In this document: positions 20,574-32,782 of the stretch, piece after piece | Layout: every line of letters begins with the position of its first letter | How positions within the stretch are numbered: position 1 is the stretch's first letter | NCBI GenBank assembly: GCA_032622095.1 | Contig: CP136063.1 | Location: forward strand, 41,328,106-41,392,105 | Direction: 5' to 3' | Length of the DNA stretch: 64,000 nt | Source of the DNA: Siphonodentalium dalli | Taxonomy: Eukaryota; Mollusca; Scaphopoda; Gadilida; Siphonodentaliidae | The notes under the pieces: generated by a model | What the model was told of the DNA's origin: nothing | The model's database searches: none | The model's input: only the letters and a program-made list of their open reading frames with translations | Program-made: the position numbers and the translations under genes

Positions 20574-21235
20574 TTAGATCAGTTTATTTGAGTCAATCCT
20601 ACCGATCGGCGTTGAGCAGTTTATTTCATTTTTGAATTTTTTCTGTAAGACCTGGCACAGAAATAGTTCGCCATCCGCCCACTTGTTTATGGCAACAGCC
20701 ACTTCCTCAGGCTGCACCGGAATTGGTTTCTTTGATTTTGCGTAGCCAAACTTTGTGCCAACAGATGATACTTCATCCTCGTGATGCTCCATCGGAATTG
20801 AGCGTTTCTTTGATTTTGCGTCACCAGACTTTGTGCCAACAGACGGTACTTCATCCTCACGTTGCTCCATCGGAATTGAGCGTTTCTTTGTTTTTGCGTC
20901 ACCAGACTTTGTGCCAACAGACGGTACTACATCCTCGCGATGTTCCATCGGAATTGAGCGTTTCTTTGATTTTGCGCCACCAGCCAGACTTTGTGCCAAC
21001 AGACGGTACTTCATTCTCACGATGCTGCATCGGAATTGAGCGTTTCCCTTTGAAGACTTTCTTCTTGATTCTATTACTCCACCATGTGATAACTTTTCCT
21101 ATTTGGAAACTAGCTGCTGACACTGGCATTTCAGCTGGTATTTCTACTATCGATTGTACTACTACTTCAGAGAACACATTACATTTTCTTTTGAGGTATA
21201 TCCCTTGTCCTATTAATTTGCTAGTATTGTCCTAA
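20574..21235 (-). CDS. Candidate exon with 26-residue tandem repeats, unrecognised protein
   Basis: From acceptor ..TTTTAGATTAG near 21230 an open frame reads KLIGQGIYLKRKCNVFSEVV, then IGKVITWWSNRIKKK. It then enters a repeat of about 26 residues (78 bp): KKRSIPMEHREDEVPSVGTK plus SGDAKS, four to five times. It ends KPIPVQPEEVAVAINKWADG and ELFLCQVLQKKF. One frameshift, between the first and second repeat at about 20980, breaks the reading (SGWW.. against AGGAKS). The repeat is basic and polar, suggesting a disordered, possibly nuclear segment. Function unknown. Confidence 0.4.
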
Positions 21236-21383
21236 TCTAAAAGATTGACTTCATTTCCTGGCTCAAGGGAGTTCAGCAAATGACTCAGGAATATTCTTTC
21301 TTTTTTTATCTTTTTACTTTTTCCTTGTCGGATATATATTTTCTTCAATTGTTAAGCTGTTGGCCAACTCTTTGCCAAAGTCG

Positions 21384-21843
21384 TTATTGGTACTTTTCCA
21401 ATTGTGGTAGAACTTGCAGCACTGCATCGATATATAAGGTCTTTTTCGTTCTCCCAATATCGCTCAATTTCGGGGCACCCTTCCATATATGCGCACGCTG
21501 CGCTGCATCATGAATAACTGTAGTGAATAGCTTCTGTGGAGGACTGGGTTTGCCTATTAATGACTTTGGCCATAAAAGTTCTTCTGCAGAATATTTAGCG
21601 TGATCGTTTAGGATTTGATGCGGCTGCGTGTCATCTACATCTATAGCAACATGCATCTCGATGTCAGATCCAGAGTTGACAGACTCGATACTGCTCACAG
21701 AAATTGAATCTATTGTATTGATACTGCTTTGAGAAATCGAATTTATTGCATCGGGTGATTCATGTTGATCGATAAACTTTCTGACTTTGTGGTGGTCCCA
21801 AAAGTTCAACATCGGCATTTGAAAGCTTTGCGAGATCTCTTGA
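21384..21843 (-). CDS. Candidate exon upstream of the repeat exon, unrecognised
   Basis: After acceptor TTCAATGGTTTTCAG (21844) the frame reads QEISQSFQMPMLNFWDHHKV, RKFIDQHES, a Ser/Ile-rich region (SISVSSIESVNSGSD), then LLWPKSLIGKPSPPQKLFTT, QRAHIWKGAPKLSDIGRT and QVLPQLEKYQ before a stop. It lies 150 bp upstream of the 26-residue-repeat exon on the same strand and may be the preceding exon; a donor (A|GTACCA) is weak. No family recognised. Confidence 0.35.
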
Positions 21844-21923
21844 CTGAAAACCATTGAAATGATATAAAAATTAAATATAAAAACAGCTATTTCCAATAAA
21901 ATTATCAAGGCTGGAATTCTTAA

Positions 21924-22443
21924 AGGTGGATTATCTCTTTGTAAACATGTATTATATAATTACCGGGGTATAAAATATTAGATTTGAATGGAAGACTCCT
22001 GTCCGGAAATGCTTCTATCGATTAATATTAATTTTATTTCGAATAGTTTCTGGTCTAAAAAGGTGCGTTTGTTCAGCTAACGAACAATAGTGGTTACTGT
22101 TAACCGAGACCAGAAATTATATTGTGCAATTTTGTCACAAATAAACGTTAATTATACTCATTATCGCTTATATCTGTGGAACAAAACAATACAAACAACC
22201 CATCTGTGGCATTTGACATTCGTTGCGTAGCCGTGGGAACAGCCCAGTGCTCTATATCGCAATACGGTCTCATCCGAATGGTCGGTTCTAAAAATAGTAA
22301 CATAAATGGGCCCGATTTAATATTCGTAATAAAATCAATATTAATTGATAGAAGCTTTTCCGGACATAGGTCTTCAGTTCATATCTATTATTTTATACCC
22401 ACAGAACTATTTAAAATTTGTTATTTAAAGAGATAATCCATCT
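21924..22443. mobile_element. TTAA-flanked MITE, family 2
   Basis: Termini AGGTGGATTATCTCTTT and AAAGAGATAATCCATCT, with TTAA at 21920-21923 and 22444-22447. Longer, weaker inverted similarity extends inward (GCTTCTATCGATTAATATTA against TAATATTAATTGATAGAAGC). 520 bp, non-coding. Same superfamily signature as the 18996 element. Confidence 0.8.
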
Positions 22444-22447
22444 TTAA

Positions 22448-23112
22448 AACCTACAAGTTTACTATAATCCAGTCTGAATAAGTCCAAGATGTTGCCCGGT
22501 GCCCACGTTTTTTTTAACGAAATTTGATAGCCCCCATCTAGGGCTGTGGGATAATCAGTATTACCCACATATTATATACCAATCTATTATATATACTAAT
22601 TCAGCATCACCTATACATATATAAGCATATTATATGAACCCCAAATCCATGTATGTTACTATACCATTATTATTATGTATAGCGTATTTGGTGATCGAAA
22701 TATAGGGACAATATCTATCCAAATTCTCTGTATCGAGAGCGCCGGTCAAATGAAGACCAGACCTAATTAACATAAAATTATGCGGACCACATGTTAAACT
22801 CATTAACTGAGTCATAGTACAAACCTATACGAAGCACCGGGTGATATAAAACGAATATATCACTATTCTAGATTAATTCTCGTTCTCATTTTATTTTCAA
22901 CCGTGGACATCGCAACATTTCCGATCACCAAACACACGTCTTATTCACTACATATATGCCGATTAAATCTTATCTAAAACAAGACTGTGCCACTTCATAA
23001 CCCCACAGGGCCTGGTCTGATCATGCAGACAAAATTTCAGGATGATCCGGTCATAAATAAGGGCTGTAGAGCAAATGGATTCAATACTGATCACTGAGTG
23101 ATATTAACTTAA
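22448..23112. other. Intergenic DNA with a Helitron-like scrap
   Basis: Around 22490-22580 fragments such as ACGAAATTTGATA and CTATTATATATACTAATT resemble Helitron-like sequence. A minus-strand 61-residue frame at 22630-22815 has no recognised domain. Nothing else seen. Confidence 0.3.
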
Positions 23113-23116
23113 TTAA

Positions 23117-23451
23117 TCCTTTACCCAACAGAAGGGCCCTGTGCCAATGCATTCTCTTATATATGCGAGTCGACCATAGGTCGCCTCGCATATATAAGAG
23201 AATGCATTGGCTTAACACATTAAAAATTATAAAATTGTTAAAGAATGTAAGAAAAAATGGTAAAAAGTGTTAAAAAAAGATTTTTTTTTAGGCCAATGCA
23301 TTCTCTTATATATGCGATAACTTATATAACTATCACAATGTGGTCAAGGAGCCGGTTCCAATGATATCCATATTTGTATGGTTCTATTGAGACAGACCGA
23401 AGATATTTTAGGCTGTTGAAGCTTTATTTGGCCGGTTTGTTGGGTAAAGGG
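23117..23451. mobile_element. Outer inverted-repeat element with CCTTTACCCAACA termini
   Basis: Ends TCCTTTACCCAACA and TGTTGGGTAAAGGG, each bordered by TTAATTAA (23109-23116, 23452-23459). This fits TTAA-specific insertion with CCYT-type ends, as in piggyBac-like MITEs. It encloses the palindromic MITEs below. Confidence 0.6.
23143..23316. mobile_element. Nested palindromic MITEs (GCCAATGCATTC arms)
   Basis: Three copies of one 25-27 bp arm: 23143-23169 (inverted), 23185-23211 (direct) and 23292-23316 (inverted). The first two form a near-perfect hairpin of about 33 bp whose inner arms are CGACC/GGTCG around ATA. The second and third enclose AT-rich DNA and look like a separate ~130-bp element. 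A fourth arm lies at 18232-18258. Confidence 0.8.
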
Positions 23452-23459
23452 TTAATTAA

Positions 23460-24059
23460 TATCCATAATGACGTACATTGCTTCATGAATACATTCATTG
23501 AATCAACCTTCCGTATGTAATCCCCCCCCAAAAACATGTCGTAAATGTAATTTAATTATGCAATAGGGTAATATGGTAAGAGGTTGTTTAGTACGTTATA
23601 AGTACATTACAGATAAGGCTGTTGGTGGCTGTAGGCCTACTTTGATATCAAGACAGTAAGTGGTAAATGATTACGAAAATTAATAGCAACATACTCAAAA
23701 CACCCAACTATTTTTACGCACGCACCTGCAAAAACAGGTTTTTGGAGAAAATTACTACTACGTACAGATTGGTTTTATGTTAGTTGAACTTAGTTCAGTA
23801 CTTCAGATACATTACTTGCCAATACCTAGTTATAAGCCCATGACAGAGTAGGCATTTCCATTTTAAGTTCACACATCTATATATTTATCAGCAAATAGTC
23901 ATTTCCCCTACCAAAAATCAGTTATAATCTAGTTAATTATTAGCTAACTATTAGCCAGTCACATTAGCCAACCTTTAGTTAAGGTCTAGTCAATATATCC
24001 TAGTTACTATTTAGCTTAACTAGATATTAGCTGACATTAGCTAGATATTAGCTAAGATA
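23460..24059. other. Left flank of the tandem array, TTAGCTAA-rich
   Basis: Non-coding. From about 23930 to 24055 the sequence is dominated by variants of TTAGCTAA, CTAGTTA and ATTAGCTGAC, a degenerate simple repeat that stops at the first array unit. Confidence 0.5.
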
Positions 24060-24815
24060 GAGGCATTCGGAAAGGTTCGTTCTATGGCTCTTCGTAAATC
24101 TCTGAAGTAACAGTCGCCCATAAATTGTTGATACCAATAGCCAACGGAAACCTTTTGTACACTATGTGAATTGTGAACTAATTTGCTTGCACTTTATATC
24201 TTAATTATAAAGTACTTGACAGTCTTGACTTGTCTGATATGAACAGTCATATTCGTCAAAATCCAGGTGTCAATCCACGTTCTGGTCAATGTTAGATGTC
24301 ATTGAACTGAATAATAGGATTATTTTGCGGATTTAGTGGGGCAAGCATGATTGTGCAACAATGCTGATTGGGAAGGTTGGAAGGTCAGCATGTCGCACGC
24401 GAAATAATATGTTACAAACTGTACAGCATTTTCTTTACTAAATGCCATATTTTGCCACATCCTATCGATGCTCTTGTTCCAAATTTCTTTGAAAAAGCTA
24501 GCTGCCAGTGGTCATTTTGGATTTTACGATATATATGACTAAATCATTTGGCACACCCTACAGACCACATCCGATTGTCATGAAACCTCATATGGATATA
24601 CTGGATGACCACTAGATGGAAGCCATAAAATTGCATTGAAAAATATGGCTGCCAACGGCCATCTTGGATTTTGCTCTTTGCATGACTAATTATTTCGGAA
24701 CACCCTACATGCCACATCCCGCATCCAATCGTCACTGTTTTTTCAGCAGCATCCATAATTATAAAACACCAGTGCCAAATTCCGGACAAACCCCGCACAC
24801 CGTTTCCCAGCATTG

Positions 24816-25549
24816 TTATGCCCCCGATCTCCGATGGAGATTTGGGGGTATATAGTGGAGCCCTCCGTCCGTCCGTCCGTCCGTCCGTCCTTCCGTCCGT
24901 CCGTCCTTCCGTCCGTACGAACGTTTCAACTCATAACTTTGGTTTCGCTAACTCAATTCAGTTGATCTTTGGACAATATTTCCCCATAACTGCGGTTTCG
25001 TCCGCCCATTTTTTCCAGTTACGCCCCTTTTTGGACTTAGAAAATTCAGTTTTCTGTGGCATACGAACGTTTCAACTCATAACTTTGGTTTCGCTAATTC
25101 AATTCAGTTGATCTTTGGTATGCCAATAGACCAGCCTGGGGGGACAAGATTTTCCCATAGCCGTGGTTTCGTCCGCCCATTTTTTCCAGAGTTACGCCCC
25201 TTTTTGGACTTAGAAAATTCAGGTTTTCTGCTACTTTTTTGGTTTCCAGATGATAACTTGATTTTGGATTGTTTATTTGCAAAACCCGTTTTTTTGTGTA
25301 TTACCAATATCGCAATACAGGTCAAGGTAAAATTTCGGTTCAATCGGATAATTTTTTTGAGAGTTATGACCCTTTTTCGACTTAAAAAATTCATTATTTT
25401 TTTTAGAAAATTCAGTTTTCCTTCTATTTTTGTGGCACCAGACCAAATTTGAAGCTAATATAGAACAACATGTGGCATTTTTATAGCGCTTAACCAGAAA
25501 GTTTCTCTGATTGTACAGTCGGGGGCGTTACCTCCGCCCAGCGGTGCAC
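24816..25549. mobile_element. 734-bp insertion private to array unit 1
   Basis: Present only in unit 1, flanked by TTG (24813-24815, 25550-25552) where all other units have a single uninterrupted CATTGTTTATATC. Begins TTATGCCCCCGATCTCCGAT, has a CCGT/CCTT microsatellite at about 24866-24915, a ~142-bp internal direct repeat (GTTTCAACTCATAACTTTGG at about 24926 and 25068), and ends GGGGGCGTTACCTCCGCCC..GCAC. No ORF with a domain. Class undetermined. Confidence 0.75.
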
Positions 25550-25846
25550 TTGTTTATATCATAATGAGCTTTGCAGCGGTGAAATTTTCCTGCATATCTT
25601 CCGTCATTTTTGACGGGCATTTCCGTGGTGTTCTCATACTTGATATATTTTGACATTTATTTGTAATAATTGAAAAATATAAACGGTATTTACTTACCAT
25701 ACAGAAAATCCTTGACAAAACTTGTTTCAATTGAGATTGACACAAATTTAGATTTTGGTTTGAAATCGATTTCGTTTTATTCCAATTTGATTAGATTAAA
25801 ATCTTTTATTCTCAAGATCTCATCTTGCATGTACAAGTAAGCTTAC

Positions 25847-26084
25847 CTTATAACCGATGGGACAATCGAGTGACCCCTCGGTATTCGGAAATAGATAAAT
25901 GTTTTGTGGGTGAACTCCAGCTACATCTCTGGAGATCTCATCGTTTATCAGGATTATAGTCTTTAATACTGATTTTGGGATCAACAGACAAGTCAGTGGA
26001 GCTCCATTACCGCTCATGGAATATATGACCATATACTTCTTCAGTAACTCGTCTTCTTTCTCGTCGTTTTTCAACCACATGTTC
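25847..26084 (-). CDS. Tyrosine-recombinase-like exon, array unit 1
   Basis: Copy of the exon described in full at 31239-31476, bounded by the same acceptor and donor. Open across its 79 codons, with three or four substitutions: KNDEKED for KNHEKED, SGNG for SGKG, and P for H two residues on. Confidence 0.5.
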
Positions 26085-26433
26085 CTAATGTAATAAAGTT
26101 TACTGCATTAGTTTATGACTGTTGTTGAAGGTCTTTTTATAAAAAAATCAAATTGGCAATTATCATTTTGGTAGGTGGCTAAAACAGCTGTCAAACAAAT
26201 CGATACATATTTGTTTTATATGGGTCTTTTGCAAAAATAGTTCGGTTTATCTTCTGAAGTTCTCATTCTGTGTTACGTCAGATCTTATGTGCAGTGTCAG
26301 AAATCCAGCTTAGGTAAGGAAATTTAAATCAATTTTACGAATACTCTGACAACCTTTATAATAATTCAGCTTATTGGGACTGATAAATGTGATCATTTCA
26401 TATTATATATTTCCATATTGGCCGAGTTATGAG

Positions 26434-27384
26434 TAGGGGTGCCACGATTAATCATATATAAATTGATGAACCATTGATAAAGCCCATAATCACTTATGGT
26501 ACATTTTCGATTAATCTGCATTATTTATTTCGGACATTGGAAAGTGCTGCGTGTTATCGAATATCGTGTTTGTTTTGCAGGCAAATCTACAACTGAAGGG
26601 TTAGCAACCTTTGATTGTGCATCAAAGAGAATCCAGCGACATGAGTACTAATATATGTTGCAAGCAGTGGACAGTTCATTTGATGATACGACATGGTTAC
26701 TCTTTGGGTCATTGTATATTCTTACAAATTGGCAGCACTGCGGCTTTGAACTTGTGGCAATGTCATTGCATATTTCTACAAGAAAAACGGCACAATGTTT
26801 TTGAAATGTGCCCACTGTCACCGTGTTCAATGAACTGAATGCACTCCCCATTGAATCTGATTGGACCAATATGTAAATAGTTTACATTCTCTCGAAACCA
26901 GGAAACCTACGGCATTTTAATCACCGATGTTCTCCGCGATGTAATTTGCGAGTATTCTTCATTTGCATGAGTATACTTAGAACTAGTACAGTAACTGTGG
27001 TGACTACTGAATGAAACTCACTATTATCAATATTATAAATTACTTAACTTGTTCTGAGTCCTCAAATTTCCGGGGGGTAGGGGGCACATTTCTATTGTTG
27101 TCCACACTCTGGATAAGTTTGCTGAAACTTATAGTTTCCGTAACATTAGATTCATGAACGCTGGCGGTCCGTCATAAATTCCTACTTTTATATTGTTTGT
27201 ATGTTTGGCTATTAACACTGAAATTAATTGCTACGTTCGTTCTAATGAACTCCCAATTATTATAACCAACACCCAGCCAATTGGCCATATTACGGAATAC
27301 TTCCACTGTTATTTATATTAGGTATGATTAATCGATGATAATCAATTTAATTGATTATCAAAATAAATAATCGTGCCAACTCTA
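26434..27384. mobile_element. hAT element, array unit 1
   Basis: Copy of the element described at 29134-30090, 951 bp, with GTTATGAG at 26426-26433 and 27385-27392. Confidence 0.85.
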
Positions 27385-28546
27385 GTTATGAGGCCGAGGT
27401 TTAGGGTCCTGCGAATATTCAATGTTCGGTTCGTTATTTGATTCGGTCTCTATTTTCGATTTGTAATTGATTTGAAAATATTGGTTTGAAATAGAGGCAT
27501 TCGGAAAGGTTCGTTCGATGGCTCTTCGTAAATCTCTGAAGTAACAGTCGCCCATAAATTGTTGTTGATACCAATAGCAAACGGAAACCTTTTGTACACT
27601 ATGTGAATTGTGAACTAATTTGCTTACACTTTATATCTTAATTATAAAGTACTTGACAGTCTTGAAATGTCTGAAGTGAACAGTCATATTCGTCAAAATC
27701 CAGGTGTCATTCCATGTTCTGGTCAATGTTAGATGTCATTGAACTGAATAATAGGATTATTTTGCGGATTTAGTGGGGCAGGTATGATTGTGCAACAATG
27801 CTGATTGGGAAGGTTGGAAGGTCAACATGTCGCACGCGAAATAATATGTTACAAACTGTACAGCATTTTCTTTACTAAAGGCCATATTTCGCCACATCCT
27901 ATCGATGCTCTTGTTCCAAATTTCTTTGAAAAAGCTAGCTGCCAGTGGTCATTTTGGATTTTACAATATATGACTAAATCATTTGGCACACCCTACAGAC
28001 CACATCCGATTGTCATGAAACCTCATATGGATATACTGGATGACCACTAGATGAAAGCCATAAAATTTCATTGAAAAATATGGCTGCCAACGGCCATCTT
28101 GGATTTTGCTCTTTGCATGACTAATTATTTCGGAACACCCTACATGCCACATCCCGCATCCAATCGTCACTGTTTTTTCAGCAGCATCCATAATTATAAA
28201 ACACCAGTGCCAAATTTCGGACAAACTCCGCACACCGTTTCCCAGCATTGTTTATATCATAATGAGCTTTGCAGCGGTGATATTTTCCTGCATATCTTCC
28301 GTCATTTTTGACGGGCAATTCCGTGGTGTTCTCATACTTGATATATTTTGACATTTATTTGTAATAAAATTGAAAAATATAAACGGTATTTACTTACCAT
28401 ACAGAAAATCCTTGACAAAACTTGTTTCAATTGAGATTGACACAAATTTAGATTTTGGTTCAAAATCGATTTCGTTTTATTCCAATTTGATTAGATTAAA
28501 ATCTTTTATTCTCAAGATCTCATCTTGCATGTACAAGTAAGCTTAC

Positions 28547-28784
28547 CTTATAACCGATGGGACAATCGAGTGACCCCTCGGTATTCGGAAATAGATAAAT
28601 GTTTTGTGGGTGAACTCCAGCTACATCTCTGGAGATCTCATCGTTTATCAGGATTATAGTCTTTAATACTGATTTTGGGATCAACAGACAAGTCAGATGA
28701 GCTCCTTTACCGCTCATGGAATATATCACCATATACTTCTTCAGTAACTCGTCTTCTTTCTCGTGGTTTTTCAACCACATGTTC
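28547..28784 (-). CDS. Tyrosine-recombinase-like exon, array unit 2
   Basis: Open copy; translation identical to unit 3. See 31239-31476. Confidence 0.5.
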
Positions 28785-29133
28785 CTAATGTAATAAAGTT
28801 TACTGCATTAGTTTATGACTGTTGTTGAAGGTCTTTTTATAAAAAAATCAAATTGGCAATTATCATTTTGGTAGGTGGCTAAAACAGCTGTCAAACAAAT
28901 CGATACATATTTGTTTTATATGGGTCTTTTGCCAAATTAGTTCGGTTTATCTTCTGAAGTTCTCATTCTGTGTTACGTCAGATCTTATGTGCAGTGTCAG
29001 AAATCCAGCTTAGGTAAGGAAATTTAAATCAATTTTACGAATACTCTGACAACCTTTATAATAATTCAGCTTATTGGGACTGATAAATGTGATCATTTCA
29101 TATTATATATTTCCATATTGGCCGAGTTATGAG

Positions 29134-30090
29134 TAGGGGTGCCACGATTAATCATATATAAATTGATGAACCATTGATAAAGCCCATAATCGATTATGGT
29201 ACATTTTCGATTAATCTGCATTATTTATTTCGGACATTGGAAAGTGCTGCGTGTTATCGAATATCGTGTTTGTTTTGCAGGCAAATCTACAACTGAAGGG
29301 TTAGCAACATTTGATTGTGTATCAAAGAGAATCCGGCGACATGAGTACTAATATATGTTGCAAACAGTGGACAGTTCATTTGATGATACGACATGGTTAC
29401 TCTTTGGGTCATTGTATATTCTTACAAATTGGCAGCACTGCGGCTTTGAACTTGTGGCAATGTCATTGTATATTTCTACAATAAAAACGGCACAATGTTT
29501 TTGAAATGTGCCCACTGTCACCGTGTTCAATAAACTGAATGCACTCACCCTGGAATCTGATTGGACCAATATGTAAATAATTTACATTCTCTCGAAACCA
29601 GGGAACCTACGGAATTTTAATCACCGATGTTCTCCGCGATGTAATTTGCGAGTATTCTTCATTTGCATGAGTATACTTAGAACTAGTACGGTAACTTATC
29701 GTGTGGTGACTACTGAATGAATCTCACTATTATCAATATTATAAATTACTTAACTTGTTCCGAGTCCTGAAATTTCCGGGGGGTAGGGGGCACATTTCTA
29801 TTGTTGTCCACACTCTGGATAAGTTTGCTGAAACTTATAGTTTCCGTAACATTAGATTCATGAACGCTGGCGGTCCGTCATAAATTCCTACTTTTATATT
29901 GTTTGTATGTTTGGCTATTAACACTGAAATTAATTGCTACGTTCGTTCTAATGAACTCCCAATTATTATAACCAACACCCAGCCAATTGGCCATATTACG
30001 GAATACTTCCACTGTTAATAATATTAGGTATGATTAATGGATGATAATCAATTTAATTGATTATCAAAATAAATAATCGTGCCAACTCTA
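29134..30090. mobile_element. hAT element, array unit 2 (reference copy)
   Basis: 957 bp with termini TAGGGGTGCCACGATTA and, on the other strand, TAGAGTTGGCACGATTA. Flanked by the perfect 8-bp duplication GTTATGAG (29126-29133, 30091-30098), which defines hAT insertion. Next to the ends are ATCGATTAAT/AATTGATTATC subterminal repeats. Inside, a plus-strand frame of 60-75 codons recurs in the copies, and a possible acceptor TGTTTGTTTTGCAG lies at about 29280. No transposase domain (BED, dimerisation domain) is visible, so the element is non-autonomous. Confidence 0.9.
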
Positions 30091-31238
30091 GTTATGAGGC
30101 CGAGGTTTAGGGTCCTGCGAATATTCAATGTTCGATTCGTTATTTGATTCGGTCTCTGTAATTGATTTGAAAATATTGGTTTGAAATGGAGGCATTCGGA
30201 AAGGTTCGTTCGATGGCTCTTCGTAAATCTCTGAAGTAACAGTCGCCCATAAATTGTTGATACCAATAGCCAACGGAAACCTTTTGTACACTATGTGAAT
30301 TGTGAACTAATTTGCTTACACTTTATATCTTAATTATAAAGTACTTGACAGTCTTGACTTGTCTGATGTGAACAGTCATATTCGTCAAAATCCAGGTGTC
30401 AATCCACGTTCTGGTCAATGTTAGATGTCATTGAACTGAATAATAGGATTATTTTGCGGATTTAGTGGGGCAAGCATGATTGTGCAACAATGCTGATTGG
30501 GAAGGTTGGAAGGTCAGCATGTCGCACGCGAAATAATATGTTACAAACTGTACAGCATTTTCTTTACTAAATGCCATATTTTGCCACATCCTATCGATGC
30601 TCTTGTTCCAAATTTCTTTGAAAAAGCTAGCTGCCAGTGGTCATTTTGGATTTTACGATATATATGACTAAATCATTTGGCACACCCTACAGACCACATC
30701 CGATTGTCATGAAACCTCATATGGATATACTGGATGACCACTAGATGGAAGCCATAAAATTGCATTGAAAAATATGGCTGCCAACGGCCATCTTGGATTT
30801 TGCTCTTTGCATGACTAATTATTTCGGAACACCCTACATGCCACATCCCGTATCCAATCGTCACTGTTTTTTCAGCAGCATCCATAATTATAAAACACCA
30901 GTGCCAAATTCCAGACAAACTCCGCACACCGTTTCCCAGCATTGTTTATATCATAATGAGCTTTGCAGCGGTGATATTTTCCTGCATATCTTCCGTCATT
31001 TTTGACGGGCAATTCCGTGGTGTTCTCATACTTGATATATTTTGACATTTATTTGTAATAATTGAAAAATATAAACGGTATTTACTTACCATACAGAAAA
31101 TCCTTGACAAAACTTGTTTCAATTGAGATTGACACAAATTTAGATTTTGGTTCAAAATCGATTTCGTTTTATTCCAATTTGATTAGATTAAAATCTTTTA
31201 TTCTCAAGATCTCATCTTGCATGTACAAGTAAGCTTAC

Positions 31239-31476
31239 CTTATAACCGATGGGACAATCGAGTGACCCCTCGGTATTCGGAAATAGATAAATGTTTTGTG
31301 GGTGAACTCCAGCTACATCTCTGGAGATCTCATCGTTTATCAGGATTATAGTCTTTAATACTGATTTTGGGATCAACAGACAAGTCAGATGAGCTCCTTT
31401 ACCGCTCATGGAATATATCACCATATACTTCTTCAGTAACTCGTCTTCTTTCTCGTGGTTTTTCAACCACATGTTC
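31239..31476 (-). CDS. Tyrosine-recombinase-like exon, array unit 3 (reference copy)
   Basis: 238-bp exon between acceptor TTTATTACATTAG and a strong donor AAG|GTAAGC. It encodes MWLKNHEKEDELLKKYMVIY, then SGKGAHLTCLLIPKSVLKTI, ILINDEISRDVAGVHPQNIY and LFPNTEGSLDCP. The layout 'GK....V..L.P......+..L...R...GV...N.Y+F....' matches a segment between catalytic motifs in a broad group of tyrosine-recombinase-like proteins of animal genomes. The catalytic Arg/His/Tyr block would lie in later exons. About 150 bp downstream a second strong donor (ATG|GTAAGT, near 31091) suggests a further small exon, not delimited. Homology is by eye; function not proven. Confidence 0.5.
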
Positions 31477-31825
31477 CTAATGTAATAAAGTTTACTGCAT
31501 TAGTTTATGACTGTTGTTGAAGGTCTTTTTATAACAAAATCAAATTGGCAATTATCATTTTGGTAGGTGGCTAAAACAGCTGTCAAACAAATCGATACAT
31601 ATTTGTTTTATATGGGTCTTTTGCAAAATTAGTTCGGTTTATCTTCTGAAGTTCTCATTCTGTGTTACGTCAGATCTTATGTGCAGTGTCAGAAATCCAG
31701 CTTAGGTAAGGAAATTTAAATCAATTTTACGAATACTCTGACAACCTTTATAATAATTCAGCTTATTGGGACTGATAATTGTGATCATTTCATATTATAT
31801 ATTTCCATATTGGCCGAGTTATGAG

Positions 31826-32782
31826 TAGGGGTGCCACGATTAATCATATATAAATTGATGAACCATTGATAAAGCCCATAATCGATTATGGTACATTTTC
31901 GATTAATCTGCATTATTTATTTCGGACATTGGAAAGTGCTGCGTGTTATCGAATATCGTGTTTGTTTTGCAGGCAAATCTACAACTGAAGGGTTAGCAAC
32001 CTTTGATTGTGCATCAAAGAGAATCCGGCGACATGAGTACTAATATATGTTGCAAACAGTGGACAGTTCATTTGATGATACGACATGGTTACTCTTTGGG
32101 TCATTGTATATTCTTACAAATTGGCAGCACTGCGGCTTTGAACTTGTGGCAATGTCATTGTATATTTCTACGAGAAAAACGGCACAATGTTTTTGAAATG
32201 TGCCCACTGTCACCGTGTTCAATGAACTGAATGCACTCCCCATTGAATCTGATTGGACCAATATGTAAATAGTTTACATTCTCTCGAAACCAGGAAACCT
32301 ACGGCATTTTAATCACCGATGTTCTCCGCGATGTAATTTGCGAGTATTCTTCATTTGCATGAGTATACTTAGAACTAGTACGGTAACTTATCGTGTGGTG
32401 ACTACTGAATGAATCTCACTATTATCAATATTATAAATTACTTAACTTGTTCCGAGTCCTGAAATTTCCGGGGGGTAGGGGGCACATTTCTATTGTTGTC
32501 CACACTCTGGATAAGTTTGCTGAAACTTATAGTTTCCGTAACATTAGATTCATGAACGCTGGCGGTCCGTCATAAATTCCTACTTTTATATTGTTTGTAT
32601 GTTTGGCTATTAACACTGAAATTAATTGCTACGTTCGTTCTAATGAACTCCCAATTATTATAACCAACACCCAGCCAATTGGTCATATTACGGAATACTT
32701 CCACTGTTATTAATATTAGGTATGATTAATGGATGATAATCAATTTAATTGATTATCAAAATAAATAATCGTGCCAACTCTA
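31826..32782. mobile_element. hAT element, array unit 3
   Basis: 957 bp, GTTATGAG on both sides (31818-31825, 32783-32790). Same as 29134-30090 with scattered substitutions. Confidence 0.9.

Noticed and set aside
24664-24813. Frames beginning MDFALCMTNYFGTPYMPHPA and their minus-strand mirrors in each unit
   Set aside because: These fall in the dispersed GCCATCTTGGATTT repeat, which occurs in non-coding contexts elsewhere in the window.
26611-26838. 75-residue plus-strand ORF (CCKQWTVHLMIRHGYSLGHC) recurring in array units
   Set aside because: It lies inside the non-autonomous hAT and recurs only because the array was recently amplified. Unit 2 has a stop early in the frame, and conservation between young copies is not evidence of selection.
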